From NCBI GenBank assembly GCA_030562195.1, contig JAUJPP010000007.1, forward strand, positions 3,844,001 to 3,908,000: 64,000 nt of DNA, read 5' to 3'. Shown here one piece after another: positions 1-12,950 of this stretch. The DNA is from Nipponacmea schrenckii (taxonomy: Eukaryota; Mollusca; Gastropoda; Lottiidae). Position 1 is the stretch's first letter, and each line of letters starts with the position of its first letter. Both the position numbers and the translations under genes were made by a program. The notes under the pieces are model-generated. The model was not told where the DNA came from. It was given only the letters and a program-made list of their open reading frames with translations, and made no database searches.

Positions 1-1683
1 AACCTTAACTACGGTATACGTTATCTTGACTTTCGAAAACGTTTCTCTGAATAGCAATCTTGGCTACTTAAGTGTTGATTTACAGATGATCATAGCCTTG
101 CCACTGAAATTTTAAGCAGAATCTCTAACACAACAATTCTGGTTTGAAAATCATTCATTTAAGATGTCAAAAGCATTGTCCCAAGTGGATAAGGTATATA
201 AGTGATAGGCATAGACATGGTTAAAGTCACAAAAGCAGGAAGACATCTGTTGAAGGAGAAATTATGAACATCAAATATGAAAATATCGAAGATCTATGGT
301 ATCAAAATGAAAAATTTAACCTTTGAAGTCGGAAATCTTTATTTATTCAAAACATTTCACAAATCTTATATACCTAATAGACGTCAACATGTAAAAATAT
401 GATAAAGATGATTTCAAAATTTGTTAGAAGTATTACTAATATCAAATTAAAAAGGCATAATTAAGTTTCTATGTATCTTTGAAAATGTATACGCTTCATG
501 ATATTTTTTTCAAAGGGTTGATTATTAATCTTGTAACCTTTCGAAGAAAGACAAGTAAATTGTGCATTGTTATTACATGAATCATCTTAAGTAATAAGAT
601 ACATTAGGACACTTTTTTTTAAGTCAAAGAAACCAACATTGGATTTTAGAACATTTTTATCAGCACAACAAGTTGGCGATCACCTTTGGTCATAGGCACA
701 TGGAAGAGCATTAAATCGGTAAATAATTTGGAGTTTACTTCACACGCAATAGTAAACAAAATTGCTTTCCGTCAATATATATACACCAAAGAGGCCTGTA
801 AAATCAAGGCCATGACACGGAGTGGTCAGTGGAATATGTTGGATTTCTACTTAAACTGTATCGGTCTTACATACAACCAAATTTTCTTATAGTAAGCATC
901 CTGAGCTTAAAAACATATATTCGTCATTGTGAAGTCGAGAAGAGCTCCTGAACAATTAATTTCGAATGTAAAATTTTACAATAAAGGTCAATCCGTACTA
1001 GACCATTGAAAATCAGTTTGTCAATAATTTGTAAATATCCCACGACTATATCCTAGCTATCGGAATTCATTTAAATTTGAAAAGTGAATCATGAAATATG
1101 TCTGAAAACTGCCAATATTCCCGCTTAAGTAGTCGGAGATAATGTGCATAAACCATTATTCTACATGGTTACTTTAATTCACTTCACACCACAGGTGGCG
1201 CTTGAAATTTCATAACTTTACTAAAACGGGACTGTAGCGGAAGTGACGAAGCGGAACAGGGCACGTGTACGGCTGATTAGGCTAAAACAGCTTTGAGGGC
1301 GGTCGTGTCGGGGATTTAATTTTTATCCCACGGATTAGAAAGATTTGGAGGCAGTCAGGCGTGTTCCTGACCTATCATAAGGGTTTACTTTACCAATTAC
1401 TAACTTGCCATACCCTCTCATGTTACCTAATTTTCAACTCTGAAACCTATTAAAGTATTCACTGTCAATAGAAACCAGTTGACTATCTGTGTAATTGACG
1501 CCTTTTTAATTGGTGAGAATAACCCTAAAATTAATATTTCTTTGACTTTGGAATTATATTTATTACTAGAGCATAGTAATTCATTACTGATTCTAAGGTT
1601 ATGTTTGCCAATAGAAAAGGCATTAATTACTTTGATTCCGTTCTTACCCAATCCGAGTATGACTAAACATAGCACTCATTAAA
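1..1683. other. Non-coding stretch, no gene seen
   Basis: AT-rich DNA with only short chance reading frames. A slightly GC-richer patch lies around 1190-1360, with several CG dinucleotides and a CAGGTG E-box-like core near 1193. I see no protein similarity, splice-bounded exon or repeat in this stretch. Confidence 0.5.
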
Positions 1684-3098
1684 TAAGATAGCCTTGTGAA
1701 GCAAGGTGACATACGCCAACCAGCAGCTTTGATTGCAAGCACAAATCAGTGTTTGTTGTCCATTCATATTTGGTTCATGTCTATTTTATATAGAATTTTA
1801 AGCAGACAATATTAATATCAAAGGATTCCGTAAATAATTCTTGTCTGTAGATTGAGCAGAGTTGCACTATGAAACCGCAAACAAAGTCGGACACAATATT
1901 TCGGTGAAAAATTATCAGATCATTATGGAAATCAATAGGGATCATCTCCATAATGACAATAGCCTACAAAATAAAAATCAAAAGAATCCATAGAGAACTA
2001 TTACCAGTAGAATGAGCAAGAGTTGCACCCTATCAACGTATTTATGGAAAAAACGCTTATGTCAGACACCATAAATCGAAGAAAAATCATTGGATCATCA
2101 TGAAAATCGAAAGGGATCATCTTCATAATGACAATGACCTACAAAATAAAAATAAAAAGAATCTATAAAGAATTGTAGTCTGTAGAGTGAGCACGAGTTG
2201 CACCCTATGGGTAATGGGGCAAAAAACGCTTAGTCAGACACAATATTTCGGTGAAAAATTATCGGGTCATCATTAAAATTGAAAGGGGTCGTCTTCATAA
2301 TGACAGTGACCCACAAAATCAAAATCAATAGAATCCATAAAGAATTGTAGCTGTAGAGTGAGCACGAGTTGCATCCTATGGGTATTGGGGCAAAAAACCC
2401 TTAGTCAGACACAATATTTCGGTGAAAAATTATCGGGTCATCATTAAAATTGAAAGGGGTCGTCTTCATAATGACAGTGACCCACAAAATCAAAATCAAT
2501 AGAATCCATAAAGAATTGTAGCTGTAGAGTGAGCACGAGTTGCATCCTATGGGTAATGGGGCTAAAAACCCTTTGTCAGACACAATATTTCGTTGAAAAA
2601 ATATCGGGTCATCACGAAAATCGACAGGGATCATCCCCATAATGACACTGTCCCACAACATAAAAATCAAAAAAATCATAAAGAATTGTAGACTATAGAA
2701 TTAGCACGAGTTGCACCTTATGGGTAATGGGGCAAAAAACGCTAACTCAGACACAATATTTCGGTGAAAATTATCGGATCATCACCAAAATCGACAGGGA
2801 TCATCCTCATAATGACACTGACCCACAACATAAACATCAAGAGAATCCATAAAGAATTGTAGCCTGTAGAGTGAGCACAAGTTGCCCCCAGAGCTAATGG
2901 AGTGAAAAACGCGAAGTCGGACAAAATATTTCGGACAATTACAAAAATCGATAGGGATCATCTTCATAATATTACTGACCCACACAAAAAAAAAGTAAAA
3001 AATTGTAGCCTGTAGAGTGAGCACAAACAAATGTGAACGGACCGACGGAAAGACGGGGCGGTTACAATATACGCCCCAAGTAAATTAATGGGCGTATA
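1684..3098 (+). mobile_element. Tandem-core ('pearl'-like) element, copy A
   Basis: The left end reads gatagccttgtgaagcaagg followed by gtgacatacgcc. The right end holds a cggaccgacgg tract and then an acaatatacgcccc...gggcgtata pair that can fold back on itself. Between them is a tandem array. The plan (conserved head, tandem core, short hairpin-like tail, no coding capacity) matches non-autonomous Helitron-related 'pearl' elements of bivalves. The family assignment is by architecture from memory. Related copies lie at 7129-7831, 16455-17493, 19171-20561 and 45467-46570. The head and tail are seen directly; the exact ends are approximate. Confidence 0.55.
1888..3025 (+). repeat. Tandem array, about 172-bp unit, roughly 7 copies
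   Basis: The landmark acacaatatttcggtgaaaa or a diverged form of it recurs near 1890, 2063, 2235, 2409, 2578, 2751 and 2920, giving a period of about 172 bp. Each unit also carries a gaattgtag...gtagagtgagcacgagttgca segment and a tcttcataatgac segment. The central units (2235-2580) are nearly identical and the outer ones are diverged, as expected for unequal exchange in the middle of an array. Short frames inside are by-products of the repeat. Confidence 0.8.
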
Positions 3099-5039
3099 AA
3101 CATGTATGTCTCAATTTTTTGGAATGAAGTATAATGATCAGTGTTGCATGAAAATTTTTGGAATGTCAGTTGAACAAGAAGTGTTAGAATTGTACAATCG
3201 TCGTCCTGACATGACATCTTCTTTTTCACAATGCTCGAGACAATATATATTTTACCTGAAAGTCAGGTGGCATCAGTTAATCTCTTGTATTGCTTTGTAA
3301 AAAAATGTTCCTGATGAACAGAACTTTGTGTAACGTAAAATGATCATTACATTACTGAAAATTCTACTATTGATATCGTCAATAGAGAGGTTGCGTGCGT
3401 GGACCGAACATTAGATCCCATGAATTATAAATGTTAAATAAACGATAGAAAATTTCTAATTATCGATAGTGAATACAGCCTCTAATGTTAAAACTGGCGA
3501 ATTTACGCTCATTTCACTCACAAGTAAATTTACTATTGCCTTTAATGACAACGTGAAAGCAAAAGATCAAAAAGAGCGAAACATTTGCTCAGAGAGTTAA
3601 TTCACGAAATACTCTTTATTGAACTTAGTCTGCATTGTTAGCGTTGTTTGAGAAGAGGTTTTGATTTTTGTTTTTACAATATGGTTCAATATGATTGATG
3701 AGATGATGGTATATTCCTTATTTAAAGTGATATACTTTATTACAATCAGCTCACATCAATAAATGATTATCTATTGTTTTCATTGTTTAGAAAATTGGTC
3801 CTTTAATCACAAACCGTCTGAATGAGAAGAAAATTGTAAGGCTCCGACACTGGAACGGAACTCACTCCCGCCATTCACTGATGTAGGTTGAAATTTAGTT
3901 ATTATCCACGACGTCTGCCGCCCGAAGGATCAAAGACTCTTGGAACTAATCTGAAGCCTCTTCAGGATTTAGAAGTTGTTTCGTCTAAACAGATATTGAA
4001 TCAAGCGTATTTGTTCCGGGCTGAACGACTTTCAAATAGCAAGTATGGACGGTGAGAGCCTTTTTGATCCACTTCGGTGATACTGATATCTGCTACTGCA
4101 TTAATTACTCCATCTTATGAAATTTAGTGTGTTGGTCGTGCAACAGCAGTCGTACCTCCCATTGTTCTCACTGTTAATATTGACATAAGCAGAATATTAA
4201 TATTTTTGTTTAAGTTGTTCCGAGTAAAGTTTCATTGTGTCAGATTTTATAGCACTTTATTAAGAAACGATTTTTCAAGGCAAATCGATCGATAGCTGAG
4301 TTTGAATAGAATAAAAAATGAAAACAGTTAAAGTTCACTAAAGCCGAACATCAAAGAAGATTTTTTTTCATTGTTTCAATAAATGGGACGAAAATACACG
4401 TAAAACCTACGTTTGCTTTCGCTTGAAAAAGAGGTTCGCACTGAATGAACTCTACTTGACGTTAATAGTGAGCGGAACTGGTCTTAGAATACACGGCATC
4501 ATATCTAATATTATTTACATTATCAGAACGAATGTATAGACCGGTTATATATTTATTTGTTTGGAGATGTATTCATGAAAGTGATAGGTGGTCTAATTGC
4601 ATTCAAATATTTACGTCAAGAGTCCCACAAGAATGAAAAGAATTCCACTCCAGAATTTCAGTCGCTCTTTATTGCTTCATTTAAGTGCATTAGTAATAAT
4701 ATGTAATCTAGTTCCTTATATTTATCCAGTTTTAGTATCATCAAATACTTAAAAACAACAGAGATCTGGAAAACCACAAAAGCCGTTATAAATGCTTCGA
4801 AAAAAAATGCTTTATTAGAATATAATAATTTGAACACTTTCCAGACAGTCCAAGAAGATGGTTATCATGATAAAGGGCAAAGACTGAACTGGGGTCGTTT
4901 TGGGTATTTCGACTTTGGGTTATCCTATGACTTCGAAATGCGGTTTCAATACAAGATTGGCATGACCAGAATGAACTATGGAACGAATGTCTTTGTATTA
5001 TGTACTTCATTTCTTTAGAAATATTAGTCTAAAATATTT
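3099..5039. other. Non-coding stretch with two coding-like patches
   Basis: No recognisable gene. Two patches stand out by composition. One is a GC-richer block at about 3835-4060, ending in an ATG followed by a GTGAGA donor-like site. The other is a stop-free, protein-like segment at about 4830-5018 (+ strand), ending in TAG. Neither matches a family I know, and the remainder is plain AT-rich DNA. Confidence 0.35.
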
Positions 5040-5245
5040 TAGGATCGCTTCCCATATATAAAAATATGGTCGGTAAAAAGGTAATACCGTATATATAAAT
5101 ATCTTACTATATACATAAATATAAAAGTTGTCTCTAAAAAGTAATACTTTAAATATAAAAAAACCTTACCCATAGACAAATAACTTAATGTATATAAAAA
5201 TTCTGTTAAAAAGTAATATTGTATATACATAAATATCACAAATTT
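5040..5245. repeat. Degenerate AT-rich tandem repeat, 60-70 bp unit
   Basis: An aaaaaggtaata / aaaaagtaata landmark recurs near 5077, 5136 and 5208. Each copy is followed by tatatataaat-like sequence. That makes about three diverged copies immediately upstream of the coding relic at 5.3-6.0 kb. Confidence 0.5.
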
Positions 5246-5284
5246 ATGTATTGTGATAAAGATCCTGTTAAGATCTTTTCGTAA

Positions 5285-6010
5285 CTAGATTATGCATCTT
5301 CTTTTCATGCAATCTCTCAATTACGACCAGATAATCATTGGGAAGATATCTAACTTAATCGTTGTCAATCAATAAACAAACCACATGGTCTTAATCGACA
5401 AGCAACTCCTTCTAATGCAATTGTACGTCTTCACCAAGAAATAATTTGAAGCCATATACTTCAATTTTCTAATCGTGCTTGTGGTCAATTACCGCTAGAA
5501 ATCAAACTGATTTGCGTGTGTAACCTGAACCGTTTGAAACCATTACTGTTCTGTGAATTGAATAGATTGACGGAAAAAGCTTTAAAATACAATGATCGTC
5601 AGAAAATTTTCGATTGGTTCGCTTCTAACCAAGTTAGTGACATTCGAACGCCTTCCAGATTTATTCAGGCGTAAGAAACATTTTAGTCGATTTACGTCTA
5701 CATGATGATGAACTGCCATGTAATTGAGATCTGACAATAGGGATTTGACAGGTCGAAGTCAGCAAGCAACTAATTACGGAAAAAACGCTTTTTACGTCCA
5801 ATGTTCTATGTGACAGCTTGCCTTCAAATTGTCACTATAGATTTCGGTGTAAAGTGAAGGCAATACACGAAGCTGATGAACTGACGATCCGTAACGGAAA
5901 TCTTGGAATACTGGATAAGACAGTAATTGAAACTGATGGTCGATGATGTGGGTTTGCGCAATCTCGTCACTAATTCCTCCCTGGAGGCAATATCAGAATG
6001 GAAGTCAATG
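5285..6010 (+). pseudogene. Frame-broken coding relic of unknown family
   Basis: No single open frame covers this stretch, but successive frames read as plausible protein. From 5285 to 5671 one frame is interrupted by only two stops (near 5345 and at 5447-5449). Its last 74 codons contain an LPLEIKL segment, a leucine-rich NRLKPLLFCELNRL segment and DWFASNQVSDIR. A second frame (from 5674) carries ILVDLRLHDDELP, then two stops, then 65 clean codons at 5749-5943. That part includes CHYRFRCKVKA and HEADELTIRNGNLGILDK. A third frame continues with DVGLRNLVTNSSLEAISEW. Residue make-up is unlike the AT-driven K/N/I/F/Y frames around it. I infer one old coding sequence with at least two frameshifts and several stops. 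A gtaaga site at 5671 and a ttgacag site before 5752 could instead mark a very short intron, but joining there does not keep the frame. I do not recognise the protein; a domesticated or dead transposon gene is possible. Confidence 0.4.
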
Positions 6011-7128
6011 GTTTATTTGAAAGGTTATATTTCGTTCTTATTGATTCCTGACATGTCTTCTTTCATTGACAAATTTCGATTATATTACTTTCTGTACTTC
6101 TTTATCTGCTGTCTGTCATATATTGTTACCCTCTTAGTAATAAAATTAGTTCTATGGTGAAATAATCAAAGGGCACTAATCCATACCCCTTTATCAGTAG
6201 CTCAAGAGTTCTTTAACAATTCCTTAATATTTTGACTTAACAGACATAAAAGGAACGAATTTCAAAATATCTTAAAACTTCAAAACAGATTTTACGATGG
6301 TGGTCAACAACTTCACCGGTTTGAGTAAAAACAATATATTATTATGTCGAAAGGCCGCACTGGTCACTAAAGTTCCCGCTTCCTTGCATTCTGCTAATGG
6401 TTAATTGACAACCAAAGAAAGATATATTTTCTGGGCAATGACATTGATAAACTTGTTTTACTGAGAAAATAAGCACATCTAATACGTTCACTTTAACAGA
6501 TGAAGTCATTTTAGAATTCATTAGAACCAGAACATAATGCAAATTATCTTAAATGCCAAGAAGCTTTTTAGCAAGGTAAATCTATCAACGAATAACTGAA
6601 AGATATTAGCAATATATCATGACCACTAGCTGAGCTGTCAAATATATCACTTTTGACAAATTGCATATTCTGTGGTCTGCACGAAATATGGTCGGTATGC
6701 ACCACATCTGCATGATTACCTCTCCGCCATTTTGATTTTTAGATAGAAGAGCAATTTTCAAGGGGAGAGAACTTAAGGTGATAAAATGTTCTATCACCAA
6801 GTGGAAACATGCTGCGATACTTAAGAGGTAGTCGACTTTGAAGAGCAATTTGACTATAAACATTCAAGATAAGTGATAAACAAATTAGAAGCATTGCAGA
6901 TATTAAAGCATACATAGTTTATCTTATAAACTTTACTTCATGTTATTATCAAAGAAGCAATTTGATGATATCTTGCTATTAACAGGCGTTAAAACTGATA
7001 ATAGAATAATTCAACTATATACCTTTAATGATTTGGTCCCTTTATCACAGTTTTTGTCATGTTCTATTTTATCTGTGATTTGCAGGAATTCTTGGATTTT
7101 TCTTTGATTGATGTACACCTACTATTCT
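6011..7128. other. Non-coding stretch, nothing recognised
   Basis: AT-rich sequence with short frames on both strands (for example 6342-6542 and 6606-6863 on the - strand) that lack recognisable motifs or convincing splice context. Confidence 0.45.
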
Positions 7129-7831
7129 AAAGATAGCCTTGCGAAACAAGGTGACATGCGCCCACCAGCAGCCTTGAATGCAGGTACAAATCATTGTTTG
7201 TTGTCCATTCACATTTTTTTCATGTCTATTCTAAAGAGAATTTTAAGAAGACAAAATAAAAATCAAAAGAATCGGCAAATAATTGTTGTTTGTAGAGTAA
7301 GCAGAATTGCACAATGAAAATGTGAACATACATCGGACATAATATTTCGGTGAAAAATTATCAGCTCATTATGAAAATGGATCTACACAATGACTATAAC
7401 CTACAAAATAAAAACCAAAAGAATCCACAAAGAACTGTTGCCTGTAGAATGAGCACGAGTTGCACCCCACAGTTAATGGAAAAAAACAGACACCATAAAT
7501 CGGAGAAAAATCATCGTATCATCATGCAAATCGACAGAGATCATCTTCATAATGACACTGACTCACAAAATGAAAACCAAAGGTATCTTTTAAGAAATGT
7601 AGCCTCTAGAGTGAGCACGAGTTGCACCCTTATGATAATGGCCGAAAAACGCTAAGTCAGACACAATATTTTTTCAAGAAAATCGATAGGGATAATCTTC
7701 ATAATGATTGAACCACAAAAAAATCAAAAGAATCTGTAAAGAATTGTAGCCTGTAGCGTGAGCACAAACAATGTGAACGGACCACTGGGGCAATTACAAT
7801 ATACGCCACAGATAAATTTGTTGGCGCATAA
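7129..7831 (+). mobile_element. Tandem-core ('pearl'-like) element, copy B
   Basis: This is the same family and orientation as copy A at 1.7-3.1 kb. The head reads gatagccttgcgaaacaagg. The stretch after the head (cagcag..ttga.tgcaggtacaaatca, ttgtttgttgtccattca) aligns with copy A. About three core units follow (landmarks near 7337, 7489 and 7657). The tail has gaacggacc, then acaatatacgcc...ttggcgcata. It is shorter than copy A because it has fewer units. It carries no gene. Confidence 0.55.
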
Positions 7832-10800
7832 TGAAAACCGTTGTTGTGTGTTTATACCCAGGAAAGGGTGTCTCTGTAGTACGTGCTTATTAGAGTTATG
7901 TCTTTAAGCAATTCCTTATCTAAATCTAATTGGATATAAACCTTATCATTATTCCGACAAATAGGGCAAAACTAACCAGATTCATCTGTATTATATCTGT
8001 AATAACTAAAAAACTTGATTTTAAACTTCTGGCTGAAGGGGTACCTTCTATTTGTAGATAACTCTGAACTCCTTGAATTTTCTGTTTGTTAAAAGAAACC
8101 TATTTCTATTTGTCTTTTATAAAAATGCTTTATGATGATGATTTTACAATATTCGACAATTCTACTGATTATCAGCATTCTTAAATCTAATATTTTTCAA
8201 AACGTTGCGATGATATTCTAGCACTTCCTGATATAGGATGTAAGTTGAGATATATATCTCTTGAATAAATTTGATTTAATTTAACCTCGTAATATATTAG
8301 TTTCACGGTAATTAGGAAAAGGTAGAAACGAAATTTGATCTGTTTCGACATAGAGAGGAAGGCTGTCATTCAACATTATAGAAACGAAAGATGGCGATTT
8401 TCAAATTGAGAGTTAGATTATTTCAAGTTCACCAAACCGCATGGAATCAGATTGTTCCCCACTCGAATAATCCGCATGATACAGTTACACATCATGTACT
8501 GAAAGAAAATGGTCTAGGCGTTTATGCATTTTGTAAATACATTCTATGAAATTATATAGATTGCATTATAGTTAATCGAAACACTGTTTGGAATCGTTAG
8601 CATCAGATTTAATAGGCTGGAACCTGAAGATACAACCTTTATTTATGACCCTCGTTTCTAGACTATACACAGCCTATCATGTTTTAAACAGCTGATGAGA
8701 ATCTGAACTCTTACGGAAACATCTCATAAATTTAGCCAATATAATCACATGTCGAGTAAAATGTATTTTAAAAGCAGTAAACGTCTTTGATTAAAATATA
8801 TCGTCATGTATCTCTGCAACTGACAATTTTCTAACAAGTGTATATACATTTTTTTCTCGTGGAAGAGTTTATCAGGGCGAAATCTGTATAATTTGTGATT
8901 ATATACACGCCCCTGATAACTACTAGAATTTAACGAGGCGACTTAATTTGAAAAAGATAAAAAAATATTCTTCAAAGAATTTGAAATGTTTACTGGTCTT
9001 AAAAAGGGATGTTTTTATATTTTTAACAAAGTGTTGAAAAAAGTCTGATTCTGATTTTTTATATTAAAGAATTTGGTTTCAGAAACAACTAGAACTTCAT
9101 TTGATTAACGTTGGAATTTTTCTTTCAGAATCACCTTTTAATTGCTAATATCAGCAATGCCAGTTACTATTGAAAATGTTCAAATATACGTCTGTGCAAT
9201 TTTATAATGGAAATAAATCCTACAAGGTATTATAATCATGTTAACATGACAATAAATTATGCTTATGTTTGAATTTTGAAGAATATATTGAACTTTCGGA
9301 AGGAAATTTGTTGAAATGCAAAAGTTTTTTTTTTTTTTAGCACTGGCAGAGCATTATTTGTTGCGCTTGACCTATACTTCTCGTCACGTATCACTTGTTT
9401 AACACAATTTCTTCGGTAAACTTCTCATAGAAACTTCGTTCTGGTATGATTTTGGTTAAAATATGACTTGAATCTAATTCATAAACCAGTTCTTGACAGA
9501 AATGGGGTAACACTGAGAAGTTTGTATTTCTTTTCTTCAACTGGAACGCTAGAACATTTAAATACCTTCTCAATCAATTAAATTAGAAGCGCTACACGGA
9601 AGTTAACTCTGTTAACTTAATTTGCATTGACCAGTAGTGCCAAACTCTAGTGGTCATTTCATTATAGACCAGTGGTCATTGCATCATTATTGACGGTCAT
9701 ATCATTAGGATAACCGATCTCATCTCTGTACCGTCTGTCATTTTCTGAAAGCTTTAATCAGGACCATTCCCAGTGAGTCTATAAACACTGCCAACAATAT
9801 ATAGAATATTTCCCATAGTTGGAAAGTCAGTGCAGTAGCTCACCACCCCCTGGTGTCATTTTTCGACACCTTACCATGTGGGTAGGGGCATACCGAACTT
9901 GACCCCTTACAAAGGATTAATAGTATCTGTAATCGTAAAGAATTGGTACCATGTGTAGTCAATATGACGGATAGTAAAGTAAAATATTGGTTTATTGGTA
10001 CCTTCCTAATTCCACTTCCGTACATTGTAGTCTATCGACATGCCGACATTAGTATTCTACATAATAAACAAAACGTACAAATAAACTGCTAATTTATTCA
10101 TTCTTGTCGTTTTTGTATTATCTAAAATTATACTATATGCCTTGTGTATCAATCCCAGATAAGGTTTTTCAGATTGAGGCGTGAATGGAAATATGTCTGA
10201 TAGATCATGATACATGCAACAAAAGTTTAGTTACCGGGTGGATTGTGGAACGCCCTTATTAAAATTATTGATAACAATTTTCAGTGGACTCGTGATTTGG
10301 CTTTTTGGTTTATAGTTTACCAAAATATACATATGAGTTTCAGAGCAACTTCAACAATAACTAATAGTTAGCTTTGACCTGAACATGTTCCAAGCGTGTT
10401 GCACTAGGAATACAACGAGTGGTTTGAAATTGGTATAAGCGCAACTTTATACTCGTAAACATGCTTTGTTTTACAACCATTAACATAAAACACCCCTAAT
10501 ACAATCTAAATCTGGTACATAATAAGTCAATCGAGAAGTCTTGAACCACAGGAAGTGACAGCTATGATTTGATTTGTAAATTCGTGAAAGTCATCAATGA
10601 ACAGTCTATGGCCGACACTATTGACATTCCTACCATGCCAATATGTCAACTATAATTAATTTCTTATCTATAATTTTGTGTTAGCTGAAATCGACGAATA
10701 TTATTCATTATTCACCTTTATCAAGTACAGAATTTTCTTTTTAAGGAAAAGGACATTTATCAATAACCGTTTTGGCTTTCCGATTTTGCTCGAGTTTAAT

Positions 10801-10928
10801 TCTGGATAGATCAAACAAAACTCATATTAAGATTGGATACGGTGACCTTATTATCCTTACAAAGCTTAAAACAAGAATACATAGCATTATTAATTTATTT
10901 TTTGTTGGTAATATTTCTTGCAAATGTA

Positions 10929-11224
10929 ACATTGTCCTGAACTCTGTATTGTGCAAGGAGTCCAATTATTATTCAATTCCAGACTTAGGTCTTTCAAGAA
11001 ATCAATTCTGTTTAAACGTCGCCTGAAAAACGAGTTTGAAAAAGATTTCCGTAAAATGTTTTAAAAAGCTCTACAGGAAGCTTGTTAGCATGTTTAATTA
11101 TTCCAAGTATTTCTATTTGCAGGATGATGGTATGCCGACGGTGAGTGGTAGACATTCCTGGCAGGGCGGCAAGAAGATATCCGGTCACTCTTTGACATTT
11201 TGTCCCACAGAATTCTACAAATAG
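10929..11224 (+). other. Coding-like patch with splice-like sites
   Basis: Two adjoining protein-like segments differ from the AT-driven background. The first (10929-11070) is 42 codons without an ATG, ending in a basic stretch FKRRLKNEFEKDF and TAA; a cag acceptor-like site lies inside it at 10980-10982. The second starts after a consensus acceptor (tttctatttgcag, ending 11122) and runs DDGMPT..GRHSWQGGKK.. to TAG at 11222-11224. A GTGAGT donor at 11141 would instead define an 18-nt micro-exon. No family recognised. It may be the debris of a retrotransposon or a terminal exon of an unseen gene. Confidence 0.22.
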
Positions 11225-12950
11225 CTTTGTACGACTATTCTTCTAGATTTACATGAATACGGTTATATATAGCACCCTGATGCCATCTATAAATTGCATT
11301 ACTTACGAGGTGATTTTATATTGACTGAGAGTGGCATTAAGTACATATTAATAAATCTGCCATATAGTGGACATTCTGTTCGGCTTAGGAATTTTCATAA
11401 AGGAAATGCATCGCTTACGCAACATTCCTCATAATATGTCAAACATGTAGAATAAAATTAAAGATGGATTAAAGAAAATGTCTAAAACGAAAATCGGAAA
11501 AAATAATTACCTAGATGATAATTATTCAGATTCAAATATATGTATCAATTGTGACTAATATCTAGCTATAGTATCGTGTTTTAGATTTTATTATTGCCAT
11601 GATTGAATTGCTTGAAAGTGAAGCCGTGAAGATGTTCCACTCCAAACCAAAGTTTATAAGGGCGATACTTCAACTACTTGTAAATCAAAACTTTGAATCC
11701 TCAAATTACTTGGCATAAAATCTAGGATCATGGGATGAATTTTCAGTTCCTGCGCAACAATTATTTACTGGCATTCCTTTGTAATCAGAAAATAAAGCCC
11801 AAACTTAAGAATAAATATATTTGTGCGATAACCACTGAATAAACGTCTGCTTTAACGAAGGCAGAAACAATAAAATAAATCAAGTTTGTATGATATGGAG
11901 TATCAGTATTACACCAACTAAACACAATGCTACCTAACCACCAATTACTGAATAACCTTTTGAGTCCGACTACAGCTTTTTAATGTGTGTACAGGAATTT
12001 CTATCGTCTTTGAGATTTAATTGAAGAAGGGTGTATACAAAGAATCCCTGGAAGTAAAGTAATATGAAATAATTAGGCATCCAATCAGATTTATTTATTT
12101 TCTTTTGTGCGGAACAGGTGTCAGTTGAAATGTAAACAAACTGTCAAACAGCAAGAGAGCTCTCGTAATAAGAAGGTGTGAAATTCAGAAGTTTTGAAAC
12201 CCTGTGAATCAGTAAATCGGAAAATTAGCGATAATTAAAAGCATATCGTTCCCCAGTGAGTTTTTCACGCCTTCCTTGGCATAAACACTCTAAAGTCGTT
12301 CTACTCAATTTTCTTATCACCATCTCGTGGGACAGGTGCACGTGCGTGTGTGGGGTCGAAGGAAGGTTTCGGATATCCCATACCCTGGTGAATTACTGCC
12401 GCCTTTTGGTATAAGGGGTTAGGACTACGGAAAGACGTGACAAAGATAAAATTGGGCACAATGACAGGCCATGTTAATTAACTTAAATTGGGCACTTCGT
12501 TAAACATCAATTAGAAGTTGGCGTAATATGAAGCTATGGTGTAAGACAAGTTCTTTTAAAAAGAAGTTTGGACGGGTTGTTATTCACTCTCGTCACATCT
12601 GGTTATAGTATTGGAAGTTTATATAATTAGATCAACCATCTAGAAGACATTACCAACTTTTTTCTCTTCTCACTTTTATCTCAAAGAATCTGTTCGTTTT
12701 ATTAGATAACTTGAGACGATTGCCAGTAAATTGAGATTAATTGGAGAAAATTCATTGAAGATGATTTACATCATCCAACTATCAAAAATTTCAAACTTTA
12801 AACTAGATTCATGTGGGTTCCAAATGATTTAATTTATATACTTAGACCATTTGGCCTGTATCATATCAATAGCTTAGCACCGAATTAGAGCAACGCAACC
12901 CCACCCAACAAAACCAAACAATCCATTTAAAGACAATTAAAAATAAAACA

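Noticed and set aside
2401..3030. Several - strand frames of 60-92 codons
   Set aside because: They repeat one another with the 172-bp period of the tandem array, so they are by-products of repeat units lacking stops in one frame.
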